In this document: in pieces, positions 38,120 to 50,690 of the stretch | Position numbering within the stretch: the stretch's first letter is position 1 | How the letters are laid out: the number at the start of each line of letters is the position of its first letter | NCBI GenBank assembly: GCA_004431415.1 | Contig: QPMI01000579.1 | Location: 157,077 to 221,076, forward strand | DNA from: Cyanophora paradoxa | Taxonomy: Eukaryota > Glaucocystophyceae > Cyanophorales > Cyanophoraceae | DNA: 64,000 nt | Direction: 5' to 3' | Notes under the pieces: generated by a model | Told to the model about the DNA's origin: nothing | Seen by the model: only the letters and a program-made list of their open reading frames with translations | Databases searched by the model: none | Made by a program: the position numbers and the translations under genes

Positions 38120-38133
38120 GTTATCTACTTTTT

Positions 38134-38261
38134 CAGGCGAAGCCTCTTTCAGGCGAAGCCTCTTTCAGGCGAAGCCTCTTTCAGGCGAAGCCTCTTTCAG
38201 GCGAAGCCTCTTTCAGGCGAAGCCTCTTTCAGGCGAAGCCTCTTTCAGGCGAAGCCTCTTT
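38134..38261. repeat. 16-bp minisatellite, eight perfect copies
   Basis: Unit CAGGCGAAGCCTCTTT repeated eight times without error. Each unit contains a small hairpin (AGGC-GAA-GCCT). It lies immediately before the first satellite unit; the same 16-mer occurs twice at 40610-40641 and once at 58515-58530, at the same position in the unit head. Other units have none. Confidence 0.95.
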
Positions 38262-40609
38262 CTCAAACCCAAAAACCGCCGAGCGAAATTCCTTTTTTAA
38301 CCTTTTTTTCCACTCGAGATCTCCCCTGCCAGATAATTTCCGTGTCGCAGCTCCTCGACACAGAATTATTAATTCTGCCTCGACACGGACGCGATTGATG
38401 GACATTACACAGCTGCCCGAACCCCACAGACCTCTCTAGATCCATTTTAGCGTCCTGGCTCCCCTAAGACGACCGCTCCCCGTGGGCGTCGCGCGGAATC
38501 GAATTTCCTCTGGATCAATTCCGGTACTTGAGATCCGACAACTGCAGTCCGAGTCAGAAGGTGGGACCCGGTCCCGCCCGGTCCCGCGACGAAATCGCGC
38601 CAGGGACGCCCCAGAACGCTAAAGAGTGACGCGCGAGGGCGAGCACATCGCCGCAAGCTCGATTTCGAGCGCCCTCGACGCTGCAGTGCCAAGAGTCGGC
38701 CGAAAATTTGATCCGGCCGGTCCCGCCCGGTCCCGCGACGCGCGCAATCGATGCGTACTGGCGCGCATAGACATAGCACGACCTGCGCACTCCAGATATC
38801 CGCTTTCCGGAGCCGGAACAGCGCAAGAAGGTGCCCGATAGCGAAAATTCGATCCTGGACAGCCCCGGACATCTTTCCGCGCGCCCAGGCCGCGGCGCAT
38901 GCGCGGAACAATAGCATATGCATTTCAGATGTAGAAGAAGCCTTCCACACGGTTTGCACATGCGCCCGGCCGCGAGGACCCAGCCGACCCCGAAAATTCG
39001 ATCCTCTTCAGACCTGAACAACTTTCCGCGCGCCCTCGCGTCCTCACGCAGGCCGCATCGCTGGTATATTCATTTGAGATTTTATCAAAGCCTTCCACAA
39101 ACTTCGAAGACGCGAAAGACCACGAGAACCCAACCGACGGCAAAAATTCGATCCTGCACGGACCCGGAGATCTTTCCGCGCGCCCACGCTGCGGCGCATG
39201 CGCGGAACAATAGCATAAGCATCTGAGATGTAGATGAAGCGTTCCGCACGCTTTACAGATGTGCCAGGCCGCGAGGACCCAGCCGACCCCGAACATTCGA
39301 TCCTCGCTACTATATTCATTTGGGATTTTATCTAAGCCTTCCACAAGCTTCGAAGACGCGAAAGAACACGAGAACCGTGAACCCAGCCGGCGGCAAAAAT
39401 TCGATCCTGCGCGGCCCCATCCCTACAATAGTAATTTGAAATCTTCGTTAAGCTTTTCGAGACCTCCGACGACGCGACAGGGCGCGACAATCCAGCTGGC
39501 CCCGAAAATTCGATCCTTCACGGACACGCACGTCTTTCCGCGCGCCCTCGAGATCTGCACTGCCAGATAATTATTAATTAGATCTGCCCCAGATCGATCT
39601 TCGAGTATATAATTATAGTTATATCCCGTCTCAGCAGCCCGGCGCCCTTCCTCAGATTTGCCAAGATCCTGAATACAAAAAGATTTCGCGAACACATTGG
39701 CAAGATCTGTCAAGATCTTGAATTAAAAAAAGATCTCACCGATCTCGCGCCATTGACGATTCGATGACGGATTTAGTTGTGACTGACGAACTTCTGAGTC
39801 CAACTTATGACAGTCTTCACGGCTAGCAGCAGCCCGGCGCCCTTCCTCAGATCTCGATCGAGACCTCCGAGGACGCGACAGGGCGCAAGAATCCAGGTGA
39901 CCCCGAAAATTCGATCCTTCACGGACCTGCACATCTTTCCGCGCGCCCTCGCATCCTCGCGCATGCGCATCGCTACAGTATTCAGTTGAGATCTTTTTAA
40001 AGCTTTTCGCAAGCTTTGAAGACATGAAAGAGCACGAGAACCCAGCCGACGGCAAAAATTCGATCCTGCACAGGCCCGGACATCTTTCCGCGCGCCCACG
40101 CCGGGGCGCATGCGCGGAACAATAGCATAAGCATTTGAGATGTAGGTAAAGTCTTCCGCACGCTTTGCGTATGCGCCGGGCCGCGAGGACCCAGCCGACG
40201 CAAAAATTCGATCCTGAACGGGCCTGCACAGCTTTCCGCGCGCCCTCGCCTCCGGATCCGCAGCCCTGCACATTGATACTATATGCATTCGAGATTCTGT
40301 TTAAGTGATGCGCAAGCTCTGTGCATGCGCCTGGCCGCGAGAACCTCGCCCCTCCCGGCCGCGGGCCTCCTTCCCAACAATATTATATAATTAATCTCCT
40401 CTCAATCTGCTCCACCCTTTATTTCCTCAGCACATTAATATTCCTCTAGCCGGCCAGGGCTAGCTGGACTGGCCGTCAGCTAGCCAGCTTCCAGCCAGAA
40501 AGCTGTTCGCTGGCCAGTCGATGAGTGCCCTATAGGCCTACTGTGACAGCCGCGAGGGCGTCCGCGAGGCTTCGCCGTACTTAGTGCTCCGCAGGAGCAC
40601 GGATCTTGT
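38262..40609. repeat. Satellite unit 1 (type A, 2.35 kb)
   Basis: Nearly identical to units 3 and 6. Its tail carries TCC-GGA-TCC (40251-40259) and CGG-CCG-CGG (40356-40364), both absent from most other types. It contains an AT-rich block at 39560-39740 with AAGATCTG/AAGATCTT words found only in type A. Confidence 0.9.
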
Positions 40610-40641
40610 CAGGCGAAGCCTCTTTCAGGCGAAGCCTCTTT
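40610..40641. repeat. 16-bp minisatellite, two copies, at head of unit 2
   Basis: Two perfect CAGGCGAAGCCTCTTT units placed exactly between ATCTTGT and CTCAAACCC, which are directly adjacent in units without the minisatellite. Confidence 0.95.
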
Positions 40642-42489
40642 CTCAAACCCAAAAACCGACGATCTAAATTCCTTTTTTAACCTTTTTTTCCACTCGAGAT
40701 CCCCCCTGCTAAATAATTTCCGTGTCGCACTCCCTCGAGCCAGAATTATTAATTCTGCCTCGACACGGACGCGATTGCCGCTAGTCACACACCCACCCGA
40801 ACCCCCACAGACCTCTCTAGATCCATTTTTAGCGTCCTGGCTCCCCTAAGACGACCGCTCCCCCGTGGGCGTCCCGCGAAAATCGAATTTCCCTCTGGAT
40901 CAATTCCGGTACTTAACCTCCGACAAATGCAGTCCGAGTCAGAAGGTGGGACCCGGTCCGCCCGGTCCCGCGACGAAATCGCGCCAGGGACGCCCCAGAG
41001 CGATACAGAATGACGCGCGAGGGCGAGCGCATCGCCGCAAGCTCGATTTCGGGCGCCCTCGACGCTCCAGTGCGAACAGTCGCCCGAAAATTGATCCGGC
41101 CGGTTCCGGCCGGTCCCGCGAAGCGCACAAACGATGCGTACGAGCGCGCATAGAAATAGCAGGGCCTGCGCACCCCCGAAATCCGCTTTTCAGAGGCCGA
41201 ACAGCGCAGGAAGGTACCCGACAGCAAAAATTCGATCCTGCACAGGCCCGGACATCTTTCCGCGCGCCCGCGCCGCGGCGCACGCGCGGAACGATAGCAT
41301 AAGCATTTAAGATGTACAAGAAGACTTCCGCACGCTTTATAAATGCACCAGGCCGCGAGGACCTAGCCGACCCCGAAAATTCGATCCTCTACAGACCTGC
41401 AGACCTTTCCGCGTCCCGCGACGAAACCGCGCCAGGGACGCCCCAGACCGATACAGAATGACGCGCGAGGGCGAGCGCATCGCCGCAAGCTCGATTTCGG
41501 GCGCCGTCGACGCTCCAGTGCGAAGAGTCGGCCGAAAATTTGATCCGGCCGGTCCCACCCGGTCCCGCGACGCGCGCAATCGATGCGCACTGGCGCGCAT
41601 AGACATAGCAGGGCCTGCGCACCCACGAAATCCGCTTTTCGGATGCCGAACAGCGCACGAAGGTACCCGACGGCAAAATTTGATCCTGCACCGGCCTGGA
41701 CATCTTTCCGCGCACTCATGCCGCGGCGCATGCGCGGAACAATAGCATAAGCATTTGAGATGTAGAAGAAGCCTTCCGCACGCTTTATAGCTGCGCCGGG
41801 CCGCGAGGACCCAGCCCACCCGAAAATTCGATCCTCTACAGACCTGCAGACCTTTCCGCGCGCCCTCGCATCCTCGCGCGTGCGCATCGCTACAATAGTA
41901 ATTTGACATCTTCGTTAAGCTTTTGCGACCCCGACAACGCGACAGGGCGCGAGAATCCAGCCGACCCTGAAAATTCGATCCTGCATGGACCTGCACGTCT
42001 TTCCTCGCGCCCTCGCCTCCGCAACCCTGCACATTGGTACTATATGCATGCGAGATTCTTTTTAAGCGATTGGCAAGCTCTGCGCATGCGCCTGGCTGCA
42101 AGAACCTCGCCCCTCCGGATCCTCGGGCTCCCACCCCCCACGTGCACAAGCCAATACATAAAATCTCCTCTCAATATGCTCCACCAGTTAAAAGCAAGCC
42201 AGTACGTCCAACTCCTCCCCTAATTATAAATTCCCTCTAGCTCCTCGATCATTACATTCCTCTCTGGCCAGCCAGGTTCGTCCCCCAGCCCTCTGGCTAT
42301 ATATATAGCTAGCGAGCCAGCATGCATATATATGGCCCGGCCGCCAGCTTCGAATTCCAGCCAGCCATTTGGCCGGGCAGCGCGCTGGCCAGTGCGCTAG
42401 GCCTAGGCTGCCAAGGCCTACTGTGACAGCCGCGAGAGCGTCCGCGAGGCTTCGCCGTACTTAGTGCTCCGCAGGAGCACGGATCTTGT
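40642..42489. repeat. Satellite unit 2 (type B, 1.85 kb)
   Basis: Its second half (41337-42489) matches unit 7 almost exactly. An internal junction near 41416 jumps from a monomer back into the GTCCCGCGACGAAACCGCG stretch, so part of the head region is duplicated inside the unit. Confidence 0.9.
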
Positions 42490-44833
42490 CTCAAACCCAA
42501 AAACCGCCGAGCGAAATTCCTTTTTTAACCTTTTTTTCCACTCGAGATCTCCCCTGCCAGATAATTTCCGTGTCGCAGCTCCTCGACACAGAATTATTAA
42601 TTCTGCCTCGACACGGACGCGATTGATGGACATTACACAGCTGCCCGAACCCCCACAGACCTCTCTAGATCCATTTTTAGCGTCCTGGCTCCCCTAAGAC
42701 GACCGCTCCCCCGTGGGCGTCGCGCGGAATCGAATTTCCCTCTGGATCAATTCCGGTACTTGAGATCCGACAACTGCAGTCCGAGTCAGAAGGTGGGACC
42801 CGGTCCCGCCCGGTCCCGCGACGAAATCGCGCCAGGGACGCCCAGAACGCTAAAGAGTGACGCGCGAGGGCGAGCACATCGCCGCAAGCTCGATTTCGAG
42901 CGCCCTCGACGCTGCAGTGCCAAGAGTCGGCCGAAAATTTGATCCGGCCGGTCCCGCCCGGTCCCGCGACGCGCGCAATCGATGCGTACTGGCGCGCATA
43001 GACATAGCACGACCTGCGCACTCCAGATATCCGCTTTCCGGAGCCGGAACAGCGCAAGAAGGTGCCCGATAGCGAAAATTCGATCCTGGACAGCCCCGGA
43101 CATCTTTCCGCGCGCCCAGGCCGCGGCGCATGCGCGGAACAATAGCATATGCATTTCAGATGTAGAAGAAGCCTTCCACACGGTTTGCACATGCGCCCGG
43201 CCGCGAGGACCCAGCCGACCCCGAAAATTCGATCCTCTTCAGACCTGAACAACTTTCCGCGCGCCCTCGCGTCCTCACGCAGGCCGCATCGCTGGTATAT
43301 TCATTTGAGATTTTATCAAAGCCTTCCACAAACTTCGAAGACGCGAAAGACCACGAGAACCCAACCGACGGCAAAAATTCGATCCTGCACGGACCCGGAG
43401 ATCTTTCCGCGCGCCCACGCTGCGGCGCATGCGCGGAACAATAGCATAAGCATCTGAGATGTAGATGAAGCGTTCCGCACGCTTTACAGATGTGCCAGGC
43501 CGCGAGGACCCAGCCGACCCGAACATTCGATCCTCGCTACTATATTCATTTGGGATTTTATCTAAGCCTTCCACAAGCTTCGAAGACGCGAAAGAACACG
43601 AGAACCGTGAACCCAGCCGGCGGCAAAAATTCGATCCTGCGCGGCCCCATCCCTACAATAGTAATTTGAAATCTTCGTTAAGCTTTTCGAGACCTCCGAC
43701 GACGCGACAGGGCGCGACAATCCAGCTGGCCCCGAAAATTCGATCCTTCACGGACACGCACGTCTTTCCGCGCGCCCTCGAGATCTGCACTGCCAGATAA
43801 TTATTAATTAGATCTGCCCCAGATCGATCTTCGAGTATATAATTATAGTTATATCCCGTCTCAGCAGCCCGGCGCCCTTCCTCAGATTTGCCAAGATCCT
43901 GAATACAAAAAGATTTCGCGAACACATTGGCAAGATCTGTCAAGATCTTGAATTAAAAAAAGATCTCACCGATCTCGCGCCATTGACGATTCGATGACGG
44001 ATTTAGTTGTGACTGACGAACTTCTGAGTCCAACTTATGACAGTCTTCACGGCTAGCAGCAGCCCGGCGCCCTTCCTCAGATCTCGATCGAGACCTCCGA
44101 GGACGCGACAGGGCGCAAGAATCCAGGTGACCCCGAAAATTCGATCCTTCACGGACCTGCACATCTTTCCGCGCGCCCTCGCATCCTCGCGCATGCGCAT
44201 CGCTACAATATTCAGTTGAGATCTTTTTAAAGCTTTTCGCAAGCTTTGAAGACATGAAAGAGCACGAGAACCCAGCCGACGGCAAAAATTCGATCCTGCA
44301 CAGGCCCGGACATCTTTCCGCGCGCCCACGCCGGGGCGCATGCGCGGAACAATAGCATAAGCATTTGAGATGTAGGTAAAGTCTTCCGCACGCTTTGCGT
44401 ATGCGCCGGGCCGCGAGGACCCAGCCGACGCAAAAATTCGATCCTGAACGGGCCTGCACAGCTTTCCGCGCGCCCTCGCCTCCGGATCCGCAGCCCTGCA
44501 CATTGATACTATATGCATTCGAGATTCTGTTTAAGTGATGCGCAAGCTCTGTGCATGCGCCTGGCCGCGAGAACCTCGCCCCTCCCGGCCGCGGGCCTCC
44601 TTCCCAACAATATTATATAATTAATCTCCTCTCAATCTGCTCCACCCTTTATTTCCTCAGCACATTAATATTCCTCTAGCCGGCCAGGGCTAGCTGGACT
44701 GGCCGTCAGCTAGCCAGCTTCCAGCCAGAAAGCTGTTCGCTGGCCAGTCGATGAGTGCCCTATAGGCCTACTGTGACAGCCGCGAGGGCGTCCGCGAGGC
44801 TTCGCCGTACTTAGTGCTCCGCAGGAGCACGGA
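42490..44833. repeat. Satellite unit 3 (type A)
   Basis: Matches unit 1 at an offset of about 4230 bp with few differences. The two are separated by the type B unit 2. Confidence 0.9.
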
Positions 44834-46230
44834 CCCTCTGCTAAATAATTTCCGCGTCGCACTCCCTCGAGGACGAATTATTAATTCTGCCTCGACACGG
44901 ACGCGATTGCCGCTAATGACTCAGCTACCCTAACCCCCACAGACCTCTCTAGATCCATTTTTAGCGTCGTGGCTCCCCTAAGACGACCGCTCGCCCGTGG
45001 GCGTCGCGCGAAAATCGAATTTCCCTCTGGATCAATTCCGGTACTTAACCTCCGACAAATGCAGTCCGAGTCAGAAGGTGGGACCCGGTCCCGCCCGGTC
45101 CCGCGACGAAATCGCGCCAGGGACGCCCCAGAACGATACAGAATGCCGCGCGAGGGCGAGCGCATCGCCGCAAGCTCGATTTCAAGCGCCGTCGACGCTC
45201 CAGTGCGAAGAGTCGGCCGAAAATTTGATCCAGCGCTAGCCGGTCCCGCCCGGTCCCGCGACGCGCGCAATCGATGCGTACTGGCGCGCATGGACATAGC
45301 AGGGCCTGCGCACCCCCGAAATCCGCTTTTCGGAGCCGGAACAGCGCAGGAAGGTACCCGACGGCCAAAATTCGATCCTGCACGCGCCCTGACATCTTTC
45401 CGCGCGCCCACGCCGCGGCGCATGCGCGGAACGATAGCATAAGCATTTAAGATGTAGGCAAAGTCTTCCGCACGCTTTGCGTATGCGACGGGCCGCGAGG
45501 ACCCAGCCGACCCCGAAAATTCGATCCTGCATGGACCTGCACATCTTTCCGCGCGCCCTCGCCTCGAGCTCCGCAGCCCCGCACATCGATGCTATAGCTA
45601 TATGCATTCAAGCCGGAACAGCGCAGGAAGGTACCCGACGGCCAAAATTCGATCCTGCACGCGCCCTGACATCTTTCCGCGCGCCCACGCCGCGGCGCAT
45701 GCGCGGAACGATAGCATAAGCATTTAAGATGTAGGCAAAGTCTTCCGCACGCTTTGCGTATGCGACGGGCCGCGAGGACCCAGCCGACCCCGAAAATTCG
45801 ATCCTGCATGGACCTGCACATCTTTCCGCGCGCCCTCGCCTCGAGCTCCGCAGCCCCGCACATCGATGCTATAGCTATATGCATTCAAGATTCTGTTTCA
45901 GCGATTCGCAAGCTCTGTGCATGCGCCTGGCCGCGAGAACCTTGCCCTCCCGGGCCTCCCTCTCAACAATATTATATATAATTCATCTCCTCTAATCTCA
46001 ACCTGCTCCGGCCTCCCTTTATTTCCTCAGTACATTAATATTCCTCTAGTTATATTCCTCTAGCCGGCCAGCGGTAGCTGGACTGGCCGTCAGCCGGCCA
46101 GCTTCCAACCAGAAAGCTGTTCGCGATCGGCCAGGCCGCTGGCCAGTGCCCTATAGGCCTACTGTGACAGCCGCGAGGGCGTCCGCGAGGCTTCGCCGTA
46201 CTTAGTGCTCCGCAGGAGCACGGATCTTGT
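44834..46230. repeat. Satellite unit 4 (short, head-deleted)
   Basis: The head lacks the ATCTTGTCTCAAACCC...CTCGAGATCC part; the join is at about 44833 (GCACGGA then CCCTCTGCTAAAT). It contains an internal 277-bp tandem duplication (about 45330-45607 and 45608-45885), and three X-X'-X expansions: AGC-GCT-AGC (45232-45240), CTC-GAG-CTC (45563-45571) and CTA-TAG-CTA (45592-45600). The last two are also carried in the duplicated segment. Confidence 0.85.
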
Positions 46231-48337
46231 CTCAAACCCAAAAACCGCCGACCGAAATTCCTTTTTTAACCTTTTTTTCCACTCAAGATCCCCCGTGCCA
46301 AATAATTTCCGTGTCACATTCCCTCGAGACAGAATTATTAATTCTGCCTCGACACAGACGCGATTGATGGACATTACACAGCTGCCCGAACCCCCACAGA
46401 CCCCTCTAGATCCATTTTTAGCGTCCTGGCTCCCCTAAGACGACCGCTCTCCCGTGCACGTCGCGCGAATTTCGAATTTCCCTCTGGATCAATTCCGTTA
46501 CTTAACCTCCGACAAATGCAGTCCGAGCCAGAAGGTGGGACCCGGTCCCGCCCGGTCCCGCGACGAAATCGCGCCAGGGACGCCCCAGAACGATACAGAA
46601 TAACGCGCGAGGGCGAGCGCATCGCCGCAAGCTCGATTTCGGGCGCCCTCGACGCTGCAGTCCGAACAGTACGCCGAAATTTGATCCTCCCGGTTCCGGC
46701 CGGTCCCGCGACGCGCGCAATCGATGCGTACTGGCGCGTATAGACATAGCACGGCCTGCGCACCCCCGAAATCCGCTTTTCGGAGCCGGAACAGCGCAGG
46801 AAGGTACCCGACGGCAAAAATTCGATCCCACACGGCCCCGGACATCTTTCCGCGCGCCCACGCCGCGGCGCACGCGCGGAACGATAGCATAAGCATTTAA
46901 GATGTAGAAGAAGACTTCCGCACAGTTTACGGATGTGCCGGGCCGCGAGGACCCAGCCGACCCCGAAAATTCGATCCTGGACGGACCTGCACGTCTTTCC
47001 GCGCGCCCTCGCAGAAGCGCGGCCCCGCAGGCATGTACCAGCACTTGAGAATCTCCGGCACGTCTTGACCGCCCTCCGCATCGCGCCTGTATCGCATAGC
47101 TCTTGGTCGCACTCCCTCGAGCCAGAATTATTAATTCTGCCTCGACACGGACGCGATTGCTGCTGGTAACACACCCACCCGAACCCCCACAAACCTCTCT
47201 ACATCCATTTTTAGCGTCGTGGCACCCCTAAGACGACCGCTCTCCCGTAGGCGTCCCGCGAAAATCGAATTTCCCTCTGAATCAATTCCGGTACTTAACC
47301 TCCGACAAATGCAGTCCAAGTCAGAACGTGGAACCCGGTCCCGCCCGGTCCCGCGACGAAATCGCGCCAGGGACGCCCAGAACGATACAGAATGCCGCGC
47401 GAGGGCGAGCGCATCGCCGCAAGCTCGATTTCGGGCGCCCTCGACACTCCAGTGCGAAGACTCCGCCGAAATTTTGATCCAGCCGGTCCGGCCCGGTCCG
47501 CGACGCGCGCAATCGATGCGCACTGGCGCGCATAGACATAGCAGGGCCTGCGCACCCCGAAATCCGCTTTTCGGATGCCGAACAGCGCAGGAAGGTACCC
47601 GACGGCAAAAATTCGATCCTGCACAGCCCGGACATCTTTCCGCGCGCCCACGCGCGGCGCATGCGCGGAACAATAGCATACGCATTTGAGATGTAGACAA
47701 AGCATTCCGCACGCTTTGCCGATGCGCCGGGCCGCGGGGACCCAGCCGACCCCGAAAATTCGATCCTTCACGGACCTGCACAGCTTTCCGCGCGCCCTCG
47801 CATCCTCATGCATGGGCATCGCTACAATATTCATTTGAGAGCTTTTCAAAGCGTAGCGCAAGCTCCAAGGGCGCGACAGGGCGCGAGAACCCAGCCGACC
47901 CGAAAATTCGATCCTGCATGGACCTGCAGGTTTTCCTCGCGCCCTCGCCTCCGCAACCCTGCACATTGATACTATATGCATTCGAGTTTCTTTTTAAGCG
48001 ATTCGCAAGCTCTGTGCATGCGCCTGGCTGCGATCGCGAGAACCTCGCCCCTCCCGGGCCTCAAATATTATATATTTATTCTCCTCTCAATATGCTTTAC
48101 CTGTTAAAAGCAAGCCAGTCCAACTCTTCCCCTAATTATTAATTCCTTCTCCTAATTAATTACATTCCTCTCTAGCTGGCCAGCCAGGCCTCTGGCCGCC
48201 AGCTTCCAGCCAACCAGCTGTTCGGCCGGGCCGCTGGCCAGCTGCAGTGCGCTACGCCTACTGTGACAGCCGTGCGCGCGCGAGGGCGGCCGCGAGGCTT
48301 CGCCGTACTTAGTGCTCCGCAGGAGCACGGATCTTGT
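46231..48337. repeat. Satellite unit 5 (2.1 kb)
   Basis: It has an internal jump near 47100, where a non-repeat sequence (about 47030-47105) runs into the palindrome part of a second head, so it is a fusion of two partial units. CGA-TCG-CGA is present at 48031-48039. Confidence 0.85.
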
Positions 48338-50690
48338 CTCAAACCCAAAAACCGCCGAGCGAAATTCCTTTTTTAACCTTTTTTTCCACTCGAGATCTCC
48401 CCTGCCAGATAATTTCCGTGTCGCAGCTCCTCGACACAGAATTATTAATTCTGCCTCGACACGGACGCGATTGATGGACATTACACAGCTGCCCGAACCC
48501 CCACAGACCTCTCTAGATCCATTTTTAGCGTCCTGGCTCCCCTAAGACGACCGCTCCCCCGTGGGCGTCGCGCGGAATCGAATTTCCCTCTGGATCAATT
48601 CCGGTACTTGAGATCCGACAACTGCAGTCCGAGTCAGAAGGTGGGACCCGGTCCCGCCCGGTCCCGCGACGAAATCGCGCCAGGGACGCCCCAGAACGCT
48701 AAAGAGTGACGCGCGAGGGCGAGCACATCGCCGCAAGCTCGATTTCGAGCGCCCTCGACGCTGCAGTGCCAAGAGTCGGCCGAAAATTTGATCCGGCCGG
48801 TCCCGCCCGGTCCCGCGACGCGCGCAATCGATGCGTACTGGCGCGCATAGACATAGCACGACCTGCGCACTCCAGATATCCGCTTTCCGGAGCCGGAACA
48901 GCGCAAGAAGGTGCCCGATAGCGAAAATTCGATCCTGGACAGCCCCGGACATCTTTCCGCGCGCCCAGGCCGCGGCGCATGCGCGGAACAATAGCATATG
49001 CATTTCAGATGTAGAAGAAGCCTTCCACACGGTTTGCACATGCGCCCGGCCGCGAGGACCCAGCCGACCCCGAAAATTCGATCCTCTTCAGACCTGAACA
49101 ACTTTCCGCGCGCCCTCGCGTCCTCACGCAGGCCGCATCGCTGGTATATTCATTTGAGATTTTATCAAAGCCTTCCACAAACTTCGAAGACGCGAAAGAC
49201 CACGAGAACCCAACCGACGGCAAAAATTCGATCCTGCACGGACCCGGAGATCTTTCCGCGCGCCCACGCTGCGGCGCATGCGCGGAACAATAGCATAAGC
49301 ATCTGAGATGTAGATGAAGCGTTCCGCACGCTTTACAGATGTGCCAGGCCGCGAGGACCCAGCCGACCCCGAACATTCGATCCTCGCTACTATATTCATT
49401 TGGGATTTTATCTAAGCCTTCCACAAGCTTCGAAGACGCGAAAGAACACGAGAACCGTGAACCCAGCCGGCGGCAAAAATTCGATCCTGCGCGGCCCCAT
49501 CCCTACAATAGTAATTTGAAATCTTCGTTAAGCTTTTCGAGACCTCCGACGACGCGACAGGGCGCGACAATCCAGCTGGCCCCGAAAATTCGATCCTTCA
49601 CGGACACGCACGTCTTTCCGCGCGCCCTCGAGATCTGCACTGCCAGATAATTATTAATTAGATCTGCCCCAGATCGATCTTCGAGTATATAATTATAGTT
49701 ATATCCCGTCTCAGCAGCCCGGCGCCCTTCCTCAGATTTGCCAAGATCCTGAATACAAAAAAGATTTCGCGAACACATTGGCAAGATCTGTCAAGATCTT
49801 GAATTAAAAAAAGATCTCACCGATCTCGCGCCATTGACGATTCGATGACGGATTTAGTTGTGACTGACGAACTTCTGAGTCCAACTTATGACAGTCTTCA
49901 CGGCTAGCAGCAGCCCGGCGCCCTTCCTCAGATCTCGATCGAGACCTCCGAGGACGCGACAGGGCGCAAGAATCCAGGTGACCCCGAAAATTCGATCCTT
50001 CACGGACCTGCACATCTTTCCGCGCGCCCTCGCATCCTCGCGCATGCGCATCGCTACAATATTCAGTTGAGATCTTTTTAAAGCTTTTCGCAAGCTTTGA
50101 AGACATGAAAGAGCACGAGAACCCAGCCGACGGCAAAAATTCGATCCTGCACAGGCCCGGACATCTTTCCGCGCGCCCACGCCGGGGCGCATGCGCGGAA
50201 CAATAGCATAAGCATTTGAGATGTAGGTAAAGTCTTCCGCACGCTTTGCGTATGCGCCGGGCCGCGAGGACCCAGCCGACGCAAAAATTCGATCCTGAAC
50301 GGGCCTGCACAGCTTTCCGCGCGCCCTCGCCTCCGGATCCGCAGCCCTGCACATTGATACTATATGCATTCGAGATTCTGTTTAAGTGATGCGCAAGCTC
50401 TGTGCATGCGCCTGGCCGCGAGAACCTCGCCCCTCCCGGCCGCGGGCCTCCTTCCCAACAATATTATATAATTAATCTCCTCTCAATCTGCTCCACCCTT
50501 TATTTCCTCAGCACATTAATATTCCTCTAGCCGGCCAGGGCTAGCTGGACTGGCCGTCAGCTAGCCAGCTTCCAGCCAGAAAGCTGTTCGCTGGCCAGTC
50601 GATGAGTGCCCTATAGGCCTACTGTGACAGCCGCGAGGGCGTCCGCGAGGCTTCGCCGTACTTAGTGCTCCGCAGGAGCACGGATCTTGT
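48338..50690. repeat. Satellite unit 6 (type A)
   Basis: Third near-identical copy of the 2.35-kb type A unit. It differs from units 1 and 3 by isolated changes such as an extra A in the run at about 49755. Confidence 0.9.

Larger units (their letters stand above)
37470..38130. other. AT-rich island, no intact gene
   Basis: Composition drops sharply in GC between the dyad-rich spacer and the satellite array. It contains a 33-bp direct repeat, a 15-bp inverted repeat and a coding-like remnant, listed separately. The 70-codon plus-strand frame at 37709-37921 contains the 33-bp repeat but nothing family-like. Confidence 0.6.

Noticed and set aside
38134-38261. CRISPR-like array
   Set aside because: The 16-bp units are directly adjacent with no spacers, and the genome is eukaryotic.
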